From Marmoricola sp. (GTDB taxonomy: Bacteria > Actinomycetota > Actinomycetes > Propionibacteriales > Nocardioidaceae): 12,407 nt of DNA. The notes beneath the pieces are model-generated. The model was not told the origin of the DNA. It made no database searches and saw only the letters and a program-made list of their open reading frames with translations. Each line of letters begins with the position of its first letter. Position 1 is the first letter of the stretch. The DNA is taken from positions 1 through 12,407 of the forward strand of contig JASLCW010000203.1 in the NCBI GenBank assembly GCA_030151765.1, in the 5' to 3' direction. Of this stretch, positions 1-6,052 are shown one piece after another. A program made the translations under genes and the position numbers.

Positions 1-1303
1 GGTCGAGTCCGGTCAGGACGAGCGGGTTCGACATGGTGCCGCTGGTGTGGTGGCTGAAGATCAGCACCACCTTGTTGGTGCTGGCCGCGAGCAGTCCCTT
101 GAGCCAGGCGAACTGCTTGCTGTCCAGGGAGCCGTCGGAGTAGCCGTTCGGGTTGACCGAATCGAGCACGATGCAGCGGACGACCGGACCCTGGTCGAAG
201 TAATAGTACGCCGTGCCGGAGGAGCGGTTCTGCGCGGTGTAGCCGTGGCCGGCGGGCTCGCTCGTCGTGTGGAAGTGCTCCTCGATGATCTGCTTGCGGC
301 TGAGGTGGCGGCGCGCGGAGTCGGCGGTGACCACCTTGGCCGCGGGCGTGAGCACCAGCAGGCTCGGCAGCAGGGCCAGGTTGGTGAGTGTGGAGACCAG
401 GTTGTTCTGGCTGATGCCCGGGGGCAGCGTCATCACCTTGAGCGAACCGACGGCGAGCGCGGCCAGACCGGTGCTGGCCGGGAAATTGCCCTGCATCAGC
501 TGGTCGTGATTGCCGAAGGCGGTGTACCACGGGATGTTCAGGCCCGCCGCCTGGAAGGGCCGACGCGAATCGTCGAGCAGTCCGGGCACGGTCGGGAAGC
601 CGTGCCGAGCGCGCGGCAGGTCGTCGACCTTGCCACTGGGCGTGCCGTCGGGGTGCCAGTAGTACTGGTCGTAGTACGTCTTGTCCTTGGACATGACGCC
701 CTCGTACTTGCCGTAGTCGCCGCTGTCCGGGCGGACCGAGGCGCCGTCGAGGACGTCGATGTTCCACCGGACCTCGTTGTACTGGCAGTTGTCGGAGTTG
801 TCGCCGGTCTGGATGGCGAAGGCCAGCGGTTGACCGGTTGCCGGGCTGGCCCCGATGTCGTTGATCGCCTGCACCATCGCGTCGGCGACGTGGGCCGACA
901 TCGGCTCCTGCGGCCGATAGGCGCTGGTGAGCAGGCCCAGGGTGGGGAGGGTGCCCGGGTCCTCGAAACGGTCGGTCCACTCCATGCGCATCGGCGACTG
1001 GTGGTCGACGACGTGCACGTCGCTCATGTGCGCGAAGGCCAGCAGCGGCTGGCGGGTGGCGGCTCGGCCGGCCTGGGCGGCGGCGAGCTCGGTGCGGATG
1101 TGGTGGGGCTCGCCGGCCAGCTCGACGATCGTCGAGTAGCCCTGGGCGTTCGGGGTGCTCCGGCCGAAGGTGCGGTCCAGGGTGGTCACGCCACCGGTCG
1201 CTGCCACGGCCGCCTCGCTGAGCGAGAACGCGGGTACGCCGACTCCGGCGACCGCACCCGCGGCGAGTCCGACCTTGAGCAGATTGCGCCGACTGATCTC
1301 CAT
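1..1303 (-). CDS. Tat-exported metallophosphoesterase (PPA1498/TIGR03767-like), C-terminus cut by the window edge
   Basis: Calcineurin-like phosphoesterase, expected to hydrolyse phosphoester bonds with a two-metal centre outside the cytoplasm; the substrate is unknown. The gene reads leftwards from an ATG at 1303, and 434 codons lie in the window without a stop. The N-terminus is a textbook Tat signal: S4-R5-R6-N7-L8-L9-K10, a hydrophobic stretch to about residue 28 and an Ala-rich cleavage region near 31-35. Metal-site motifs occur in family order: D95-V-H97, G167-D168-N169, G264-N265-H266-D267 and a late His pair H418-H419 followed by T-S-G. The layout and spacing, with a long insert between GDN and GNHD, match the family I recall as TIGR03767 (PPA1498); that assignment is from memory. 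The in-frame ATG further upstream (1342) is followed at once by a stop, so 1303 is the start. The Shine-Dalgarno is weak (GGGG). The gene is divergent from the cNMP-binding gene. Confidence 0.9.
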   Translation of the reverse strand, partial: MEISRRNLLKVGLAAGAVAGVGVPAFSLSEAAVAATGGVTTLDRTFGRSTPNAQGYSTIVELAGEPHHIRTELAAAQAGRAATRQPLLAFAHMSDVHVVDHQSPMRMEWTDRFEDPGTLPTLGLLTSAYRPQEPMSAHVADAMVQAINDIGASPATGQPLAFAIQTGDNSDNCQYNEVRWNIDVLDGASVRPDSGDYGKYEGVMSKDKTYYDQYYWHPDGTPSGKVDDLPRARHGFPTVPGLLDDSRRPFQAAGLNIPWYTAFGNHDQLMQGNFPASTGLAALAVGSLKVMTLPPGISQNNLVSTLTNLALLPSLLVLTPAAKVVTADSARRHLSRKQIIEEHFHTTSEPAGHGYTAQNRSSGTAYYYFDQGPVVRCIVLDSVNPNGYSDGSLDSKQFAWLKGLLAASTNKVVLIFSHHTSGTMSNPLVLTGLD

Positions 1304-1439
1304 GCCGCCCCAACGACGCGAGCACCGTGTGAGTCACGCCATCACATGGCGGGTCCAAAGGTCGGGAGCGCTGGACGCCGTACGCCGGTAGCGGCGAGGA
1401 TGCGCAGAAGCACATTCGTTCACCCACCAGGAGGCCATC
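1304..1439. promoter_or_regulatory. Divergent intergenic region with a CRP-like inverted repeat
   Basis: This 136-bp gap separates the metallophosphoesterase and the cNMP-binding gene, so it must carry promoters for both. I see no clear -10/-35 pair. It contains TGTGA at 1328-1332 and TCACA at 1342-1346, the two half-sites of a CRP/Cmr-type operator, but 9 bp apart rather than the usual 6. Inside it is the short perfect palindrome GTGA-G-TCAC (1329-1337). A link to cAMP control is suggestive only, because the spacing is wrong for classical CRP. Confidence 0.3.
1429..1434 (+). promoter_or_regulatory. Strong Shine-Dalgarno AGGAGG fixing the GTG start of the cNMP-binding gene
   Basis: AGGAGG lies 5 nt upstream of the GTG at 1440. 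No other in-frame start has comparable support, so this site fixes the start. Confidence 0.8.
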
Positions 1440-1841
1440 GTGACCGACACCGGCGAGTTGAAGAGCCTGAACCGGCTGGAGTCGCTCACCGACGCCGACC
1501 TCGCCAAGGTCGTGAACGCCGGGCGCAGGGTGCAGCTGCCGGCCGACTGGTCGCTGATCTGGGAGAAGACCCCGGCCGACAAGGCCTACCTGATCGTCGG
1601 GGGCACGGTCTCGGTCCGCCAGGCTGGGCAGGAGATCGCCACGCTCGGCCCCGGCGACGTGATCGGCGAGATGGCGATCGTCTCCCACAAGCTCCGCAAC
1701 GCGAGTGTCGTCTCGACCTCGCCTCTCGACGTCATCCACTTCACCCGGGAACAGCTCGAGGAGCTGCTCGCCGACGTACCCGCTTTCGGCGACGCCATCC
1801 GGGCCACGACCGCGGACCGTCTCGGTGCCGACCCTGCCTGA
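1440..1841 (+). CDS. Stand-alone cyclic nucleotide-binding domain protein (133 aa)
   Basis: Small cytoplasmic protein consisting of a single cNMP-binding (CRP/PKA-regulatory type) beta-barrel domain, with no helix-turn-helix, kinase or channel domain attached. The start is a GTG with an excellent AGGAGG five bases upstream. Residues 9-40 form the lead-in helix and first strands; G54-G55-T56-V57 and L69-G70-P71-G72-D73 are the conserved barrel turns. The phosphate-binding cassette is present as G76-E77-M78-A79 followed by R86-N-A88-S89, so the Glu and Arg that contact the cyclic nucleotide are retained and binding of cAMP or cGMP is plausible. A C-terminal helix ends the protein at about residue 125. 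Its last 17 nt overlap the start of the adenylate cyclase gene, which points to co-translation and a joint role in cAMP signalling. With no output domain it may act through protein contacts, possibly with the cyclase; this is inference. Confidence 0.88.
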   Translation: MTDTGELKSLNRLESLTDADLAKVVNAGRRVQLPADWSLIWEKTPADKAYLIVGGTVSVRQAGQEIATLGPGDVIGEMAIVSHKLRNASVVSTSPLDVIHFTREQLEELLADVPAFGDAIRATTADRLGADPA

Positions 1842-2982
1842 CGACCCGGCGGGCCCGGACACCCGCATCGCGGCGAGCCTGGAGCCGCATGAACTCGTCG
1901 GCCTGCTCGAGGTCTTCCTGCTCGGGAGCGGCCCGACGCTGACCGGGCCGCAGCTGGCCGAACGGGCCGGCATCCCCTTCGAGCGGGCCCGCGAGCACTG
2001 GCAGTCACTCGGCTTCACCCACGTTGCCGACGACGAGGTCGCCTTCACCGAGGCGGATCTGGAGGCGACCCGGATCGTCGAGCGGCTGCGCGAGTTCGGA
2101 ATCGCGAACGAGGAGAGCGAGGAGGCGCTGATCCGCACGGTCGGGCGTACCTTCGCGCGACTGTCGGAGTGGCAGCTCGACCTGCTCGCCCGCATCGTCG
2201 ACCTCGAGCGGATCACCGTCGCCGAGCTCGCCGACTTCATGGGCGCCGTGACCCCGATGGCCGAGCAGCTCAGCCTCTATGTCTGGCGACGGCACACCCT
2301 GAGCGCGGCCTCACGCCTGTTGCTCGCGCCCCAGTCGGACACCGGGGAGGGCGTGCTCGGCGTGGGCTTCGCCGACATCGTCGACTACACCCGGCAGAGC
2401 CGGTCCTTGCGCCAGGACGAGATCGCCCGCCTCACCGATGCCTTCGAAGGTACGGCGCTCGAGATCGTCACCACGCACAACGGACGCATCATCAAGTCGA
2501 TCGGCGACGAGATCCTCTTCGTGGCCGACACGCCTGAGGACACCGCCGCGATCGCGCTCGAACTGGTCGAGCGGCACATCCTCGACGAGGACTTCCCCGA
2601 GCTGCGCGCGGGCGCGGCGTACGGTCCGGTGCTCTCGCGCCTCGGCGATGTCTTCGGCCCGGTGGTCAACCTCGCCGCCCGCCTGACCTCGAGTTCGCGG
2701 CCGGGGCGGGTGCTCGTCGATCGCGGGCTGGCCGAGGCGCTCGAGGACGACGACAGCTTCCGGCTGCGCCGGATGCGGCGTACGTCGGTCAAGGGCTATC
2801 GCCGCCTGGAGCCGTGGTTGCTGCGCCGGCCCGTCGGCGAGGATCCGGAGTTCGACCCGGAGCATCTGCCGGGCCCGGCCTCACAGTTCCTTGCCGAGCG
2901 CGGCCGCGACCTCATGCGCGTCGTCGAGGAGCGTCAGGCGCGAGGCGAAGGCGGGGCCGGCCGCGCCGAGCCCGAGGAGTAG
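1825..2982 (+). CDS. Class III adenylate cyclase with N-terminal regulatory domain (Rv1264-like)
   Basis: Makes cAMP from ATP; soluble, with no membrane segment. I start it at GTG 1825, giving 385 aa and a 17-nt overlap with the cNMP-binding gene. The open frame extends further upstream, but that part reads Ser/Pro/Arg-rich shadow sequence inside the upstream gene. Residues about 10-165 are helical and resemble the autoinhibitory, pH-responsive domain of mycobacterial Rv1264 (adenylate cyclase regulatory domain family). The catalytic domain, about 175-345, has the full canonical set: metal ligands D184 (in F-A-D-I-V) and D228 (in G-D-E-I-L-F), adenine-selecting K224 and D275, and transition-state N282 and R286 (N-x3-R). 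The Lys/Asp pair indicates ATP rather than GTP. It should act as a homodimer. The 3' end overlaps the convergent LOG gene by 102 bp. Catalytic identity is near certain; the pH-sensing role is inferred from the family. Confidence 0.93.
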   Translation: MPTLPDDPAGPDTRIAASLEPHELVGLLEVFLLGSGPTLTGPQLAERAGIPFERAREHWQSLGFTHVADDEVAFTEADLEATRIVERLREFGIANEESEEALIRTVGRTFARLSEWQLDLLARIVDLERITVAELADFMGAVTPMAEQLSLYVWRRHTLSAASRLLLAPQSDTGEGVLGVGFADIVDYTRQSRSLRQDEIARLTDAFEGTALEIVTTHNGRIIKSIGDEILFVADTPEDTAAIALELVERHILDEDFPELRAGAAYGPVLSRLGDVFGPVVNLAARLTSSSRPGRVLVDRGLAEALEDDDSFRLRRMRRTSVKGYRRLEPWLLRRPVGEDPEFDPEHLPGPASQFLAERGRDLMRVVEERQARGEGGAGRAEPEE

Positions 2983-3972
2983 CGGCCAGGCCGGCAACTC
3001 CGTCGTCCAGTGGTCCTTGCCGACCAGGACGAAGGGCACCTGCGCGGCCTCCGGCGCGTAGTAGTTGTCGCAGGCGGCCTGGAAGATCTCCTGGACCGTC
3101 CCGGCGGCACCCGGCAGGAAGACGATGCTGGCATTGCAGAGCCGGAGCAGCACGTCCTCGCGGATCGCATTGCGGAAGTACTTCGCGATCACGGTGCAGA
3201 AGGGATTGGGCGGCTCGTGTCCGTAGAACCACGTGGGTACGCCGAGCGACAGGTCCGTGCTGCGCTCCGTCGCGGCCAGCCCCGCCCGCGCCCAGCTCGT
3301 GACCGACGGCGTGAACGAGGGCACCGCGGCGATGCGCGTCAGCGTCTCGTCGACCTCGTCGTCGGGAGCGCCGGCCAGCGTCGCGCCGAGATTGGCGGCC
3401 TCCATGGCCCCAGGTCCGCCGCCGGTGGCGACGGTGTAGCCGTTCTCGGCCAGCGTCTTGCCCAGCCGCACCGCCTCCGCGTACGCCGGCTGCCCGCGCT
3501 CGACCGCGTGCCCGCCCATCACCCCGACGATCCGGCGGCCGACGGTGAACTCCGCGAGTGCGTCGTCGATCGCGTTGTCGTGCAGTGCCATCGCGAGACT
3601 GTCGCGGACGCTGGTCCCGCCGGTACGGGTGTGATTGGCCCGGAGCGCCCAGGCGTAGATCTGCGCGTCAGGTGTCGTCTCGTAGCCGCCGTCGAGTCCG
3701 TCGTACAGCTCGGTGGGCGTGTAGAGATGTGCTCGGTAGGCGTCGAAAGGGACATCGGGGACGGACGGGAAGACCAGCCCGCCACGATGCCGCAGGTCGT
3801 CCTCGGCGGCAGCGGAGAGGCGGCAGCCCAGGAAGAGGGCTCCCGCCGGATCGAGCCGCGCGAGCACGCCCTCCCGTCCGGTCAGGTCGAGGTCCTGCAC
3901 CTGCCAGCCGCGCATGTGTCGCGATCGCGCCGCGTGTGCATCGAAGGCGTCCAGGCTGTCGATCTCGAGCAT
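2881..3972 (-). CDS. LOG-family Rossmann-fold nucleotide-binding protein, long form (363 aa)
   Basis: Member of the LOG/YgdH-type Rossmann family (Lonely Guy homologues; some cleave ribose 5'-phosphate from nucleoside monophosphates). The core starts at about residue 145. G150-V-M-G-G-H155 is the first strand and loop; T183-G-G-G-P-G-A-M-E191 is the phosphate-binding turn; P287-G-A-A-G-T-V-Q-E295 corresponds to the signature PGGxGTxxE, with the second Gly replaced by Ala. About 140 N-terminal residues precede the core, so it is nearly twice the size of plant-type LOG enzymes. It resembles the long bacterial forms whose substrate is unsettled. ATG 3972 is taken as start; no good Shine-Dalgarno is visible, and GTG 3978 is an alternative. 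The open frame runs on upstream, but that part is antisense shadow of the ligase gene. It lies 26 bp after the ligase stop, so it is probably the last gene of the permease operon. The 3' end overlaps the cyclase. Confidence 0.82.
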   Translation of the reverse strand: MLEIDSLDAFDAHAARSRHMRGWQVQDLDLTGREGVLARLDPAGALFLGCRLSAAAEDDLRHRGGLVFPSVPDVPFDAYRAHLYTPTELYDGLDGGYETTPDAQIYAWALRANHTRTGGTSVRDSLAMALHDNAIDDALAEFTVGRRIVGVMGGHAVERGQPAYAEAVRLGKTLAENGYTVATGGGPGAMEAANLGATLAGAPDDEVDETLTRIAAVPSFTPSVTSWARAGLAATERSTDLSLGVPTWFYGHEPPNPFCTVIAKYFRNAIREDVLLRLCNASIVFLPGAAGTVQEIFQAACDNYYAPEAAQVPFVLVGKDHWTTELPAWPLLLGLGAAGPAFASRLTLLDDAHEVAAALGKEL

Positions 3973-3998
3973 CCGCACGAGGTCGAGGATAGGACGGG

Positions 3999-5567
3999 TC
4001 AGGAGACCTCGCGGAGGGCGCGCTTGTCGATCTTCCCGTTGGCCCGCATCGGCAGCGCCTCCGCGACGAGGATCCGCTTCGGCACCTTGTAGTTGGCCAG
4101 GCCCTCGCGGGCGAAGCGGATCAGGTCCTCGCTGCGCAGGTCGGCGCCGGGCGAGGGCTGGACGTGCGCGATCCCGATCTCGCCGTAGGTCGGGTCCGGC
4201 ACGGGTACGACTGCCACCGCGGCCACCCCGGGAAAGGACTCGAGCAGCAGCTCGATCTCCCGCGGATAGACGTTGTAACCGCCGGACTTGTACATCTCCT
4301 TCGTCCGGCCGACGAGCGCATAGTTGCCGTCGGGCCGTTCGGTGGCGAGATCGCCGGTGCGGAGGTAGCCGTCGGCGGTGAAGGCCTCCGCGGTGGCGGC
4401 CGGGTTGTTGATGTAGCCGATCATCACGCCCTCGTCCCGCACCTGGATCTCGCCCACCTCGCCCGCGGCGACCGGCGTGCCGTCGGCGTCCGCGAGGCGT
4501 ACGTCGCCGAGGCGTTCGTCGGGTCGCCCGATCGTCGTGGTCAGCGCGTCGTCGTCCGCGTCCTCGTCGGAATAGGTGACCGTCACGCAGGCCTCGGTGA
4601 GGCCGTAGACCGAGCGGAGCCGGGCGCCGGTGCGCTTCAGTTCCTGGAGCAGGCCGTGTGGCATGGCGGCGCCGCCCCAGGCCACGGTCGTGAGTGAGGA
4701 GATGTCGGTCGTGGCCCAGGCCGGCTCGGCGAGGGTGATCGCGAAGATCGTCGGGATTCCTCCCCAGAGATTGATGCGATCGTGCTCGATGCTGTGCAGC
4801 ACGACGTCCGCGTCGAACTTCTGGTGCAGGTGCACGGCCCCGCCCGCGACGAGGGGTACGCCGCCGAGGTCGATCAGGCCACCGATGTGGTCGATCGGGA
4901 GGTAGGCGAGGACGGACATCCGCGGCTGGTACTGACGCGCGGCCTGCAACTCGGCGGCACGGCACATGCCGGCCGCGGAGAGGAGTGCGCCCTTGGGTGC
5001 GCCGGTCGTCCCCGAGGTGTAGACGACCGCCGCAGCCGCGGTCCCGTCGAGCGCTGCTCGGCGCTCGTCGAGCCGGGTGTCGTCGACGGAGGCACCTCGC
5101 GCCACGAAGTCGTCGTACGACGTGGTGCCGGGGAGTTCCCCGCCGACCGCGACGATCGGTGGCAGCGTGACCGCCGTCCGGAGCCTCGTCAGCGAGTCGG
5201 CGTCGCGGCCGTATTCGCCCGCGACACACAGGAAGAGCGAGGGTGCGCTGTCGTTGACGACGTGGGCGATCTCCCCGTCGGTGTAGCGGGGGTTGACGCC
5301 GACCCAGGTCGCGCCGATCTCGGTGAGCGCGAGGAAGACCTCGAGATATTCGGGTCGCGGTGGGGTGAGCATCGCGACGCGATCGCCCGGGTCGATGCCG
5401 CTCGCGATCAGGGCACGGGCGACCAGCGTGACGCGGTCCGCCAATTCGCCGTAGCCGATCGCCGTCCCCTCGAAGGTCGCCGCCACTGCACCGGGCTCCC
5501 GCTCCGCGTGCCGGCGTACGTGGTGGGCGAGTGTGGGGAGCTGCTCGATCCTTGCGTCTGCCCTCAT
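3999..5567 (-). CDS. AMP-dependent acyl-CoA synthetase (class I adenylate-forming enzyme, 522 aa)
   Basis: Activates a carboxylic acid with ATP to an acyl-adenylate and then transfers it to CoA. All core motifs are present: P-loop Y183-T-S-G-T-T-G-A-P-K-G193; Y321-G-L-T-E-A326; T404-G-D406, whose Asp binds the ribose; hinge-region G420-R-T-K-E424; and catalytic Lys K512 in the A10 motif N-G-K-I-D-K. Length is normal for a stand-alone FadD-like ligase, with no carrier domain and no signal peptide. The open frame continues upstream, but the start at ATG 5567 overlaps the hotdog gene stop as ATGA. The Shine-Dalgarno is poor, consistent with translational coupling. The specificity pocket cannot be read with confidence: fatty, cyclic, aromatic or bile-acid-like substrates all remain possible. 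The operon context (permease plus hotdog protein) suggests it activates an imported acid or a product derived from it. Confidence 0.93.
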   Translation of the reverse strand: MRADARIEQLPTLAHHVRRHAEREPGAVAATFEGTAIGYGELADRVTLVARALIASGIDPGDRVAMLTPPRPEYLEVFLALTEIGATWVGVNPRYTDGEIAHVVNDSAPSLFLCVAGEYGRDADSLTRLRTAVTLPPIVAVGGELPGTTSYDDFVARGASVDDTRLDERRAALDGTAAAAVVYTSGTTGAPKGALLSAAGMCRAAELQAARQYQPRMSVLAYLPIDHIGGLIDLGGVPLVAGGAVHLHQKFDADVVLHSIEHDRINLWGGIPTIFAITLAEPAWATTDISSLTTVAWGGAAMPHGLLQELKRTGARLRSVYGLTEACVTVTYSDEDADDDALTTTIGRPDERLGDVRLADADGTPVAAGEVGEIQVRDEGVMIGYINNPAATAEAFTADGYLRTGDLATERPDGNYALVGRTKEMYKSGGYNVYPREIELLLESFPGVAAVAVVPVPDPTYGEIGIAHVQPSPGADLRSEDLIRFAREGLANYKVPKRILVAEALPMRANGKIDKRALREVS

Positions 5568-6052
5568 CGGGGTGCCGATTCGGCCTCGATCAGTGCGTCG
5601 ATGTCGGCCCGGATGAAGTAGGTGAGCCAGTCGGCGACCATCGCCGGGCCCTCCGCGCCCTCGACCTCGATCACATTGCGGGTGGTGATCCGGAACTGCC
5701 CGGGCTCGCGCTCGCTGAACTCCTGCAGCGTGATCCGGTCCCGGATGCGCTGGCCGGCCAGCACCGGCTGCAGGAAGCGGACCTTGTCGAGGCCGTAGTT
5801 GAGCGAGTAGCCGCCCTCGAGGCTCATCGGATTGGCCTTGCGGTTGAAGTGGATCAGCAGGCCGACCAGCAGGAAGCCGGAGATGAGATCCTCGCCGTAG
5901 GGGATGTAGGGCTGCACCTTGCCGCCGAGTCGTTCGGCGTCGAGGAAGGTGGCGGTGCCGAAGGCACGCTCGTCCTCCTGGGTCAGTTCGATCCAGTCGG
6001 AGACGGCGATCTCGGTCCCGACTGCTGCCTTGAATTCTTCCGGCGTACTCAT
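5564..6052 (-). CDS. MaoC-like hotdog-fold protein lacking the canonical hydratase residues (162 aa)
   Basis: Cytoplasmic hotdog-fold protein. The segment N85-Y-G-L-D-K-V-R-F93 followed by P96-V-L-A-G-Q-R-I-R104 is the second-half signature of MaoC-type enoyl-CoA hydratases. In canonical MaoC hydratases the first half holds an Asp and His within a G-D-x-N-P-[LIV]-H-type motif, then an A-H-G-type turn. Here the matching region (about 32-60) reads F-G-T-A-T-F-L-D and later D55-L-I-S-G-F, with no such His, so classical hydration is doubtful. It could be a thioesterase-like, substrate-binding or altered dehydratase subunit. The start is ATG 6052, supported by AAGGAG 8 nt upstream (6061-6066). A longer open frame begins at 6148, but that extension is Arg-rich shadow inside the permease gene. 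The start overlaps the permease stop as ATGA, and the stop overlaps the ligase start the same way. Confidence 0.82.
   Translation of the reverse strand: MSTPEEFKAAVGTEIAVSDWIELTQEDERAFGTATFLDAERLGGKVQPYIPYGEDLISGFLLVGLLIHFNRKANPMSLEGGYSLNYGLDKVRFLQPVLAGQRIRDRITLQEFSEREPGQFRITTRNVIEVEGAEGPAMVADWLTYFIRADIDALIEAESAPR

Noticed and set aside
1705..1824. N-terminal 40-codon extension of the adenylate cyclase
   Set aside because: It lies within the cNMP-binding gene in another frame and reads Ser/Pro/Arg-rich; GTG 1825 gives the normal length for the family.
47..1942. Long plus-strand open frame opposite the metallophosphoesterase and through the cNMP gene
   Set aside because: It is low-complexity Val/Gly/Arg-rich translation typical of the antisense of GC-rich genes, while the other strand shows a Tat signal and all phosphoesterase motifs.
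2881..2982. Possible terminator hairpin between the convergent cyclase and LOG genes
   Set aside because: No GC stem followed by a T-run is visible, and the genes overlap, leaving no spacer.
3973..5229. Upstream extension of the LOG frame into the ligase gene
   Set aside because: The extension is Arg-rich shadow of the ligase, whose motifs are complete in the other frame. A true fusion is not supported.
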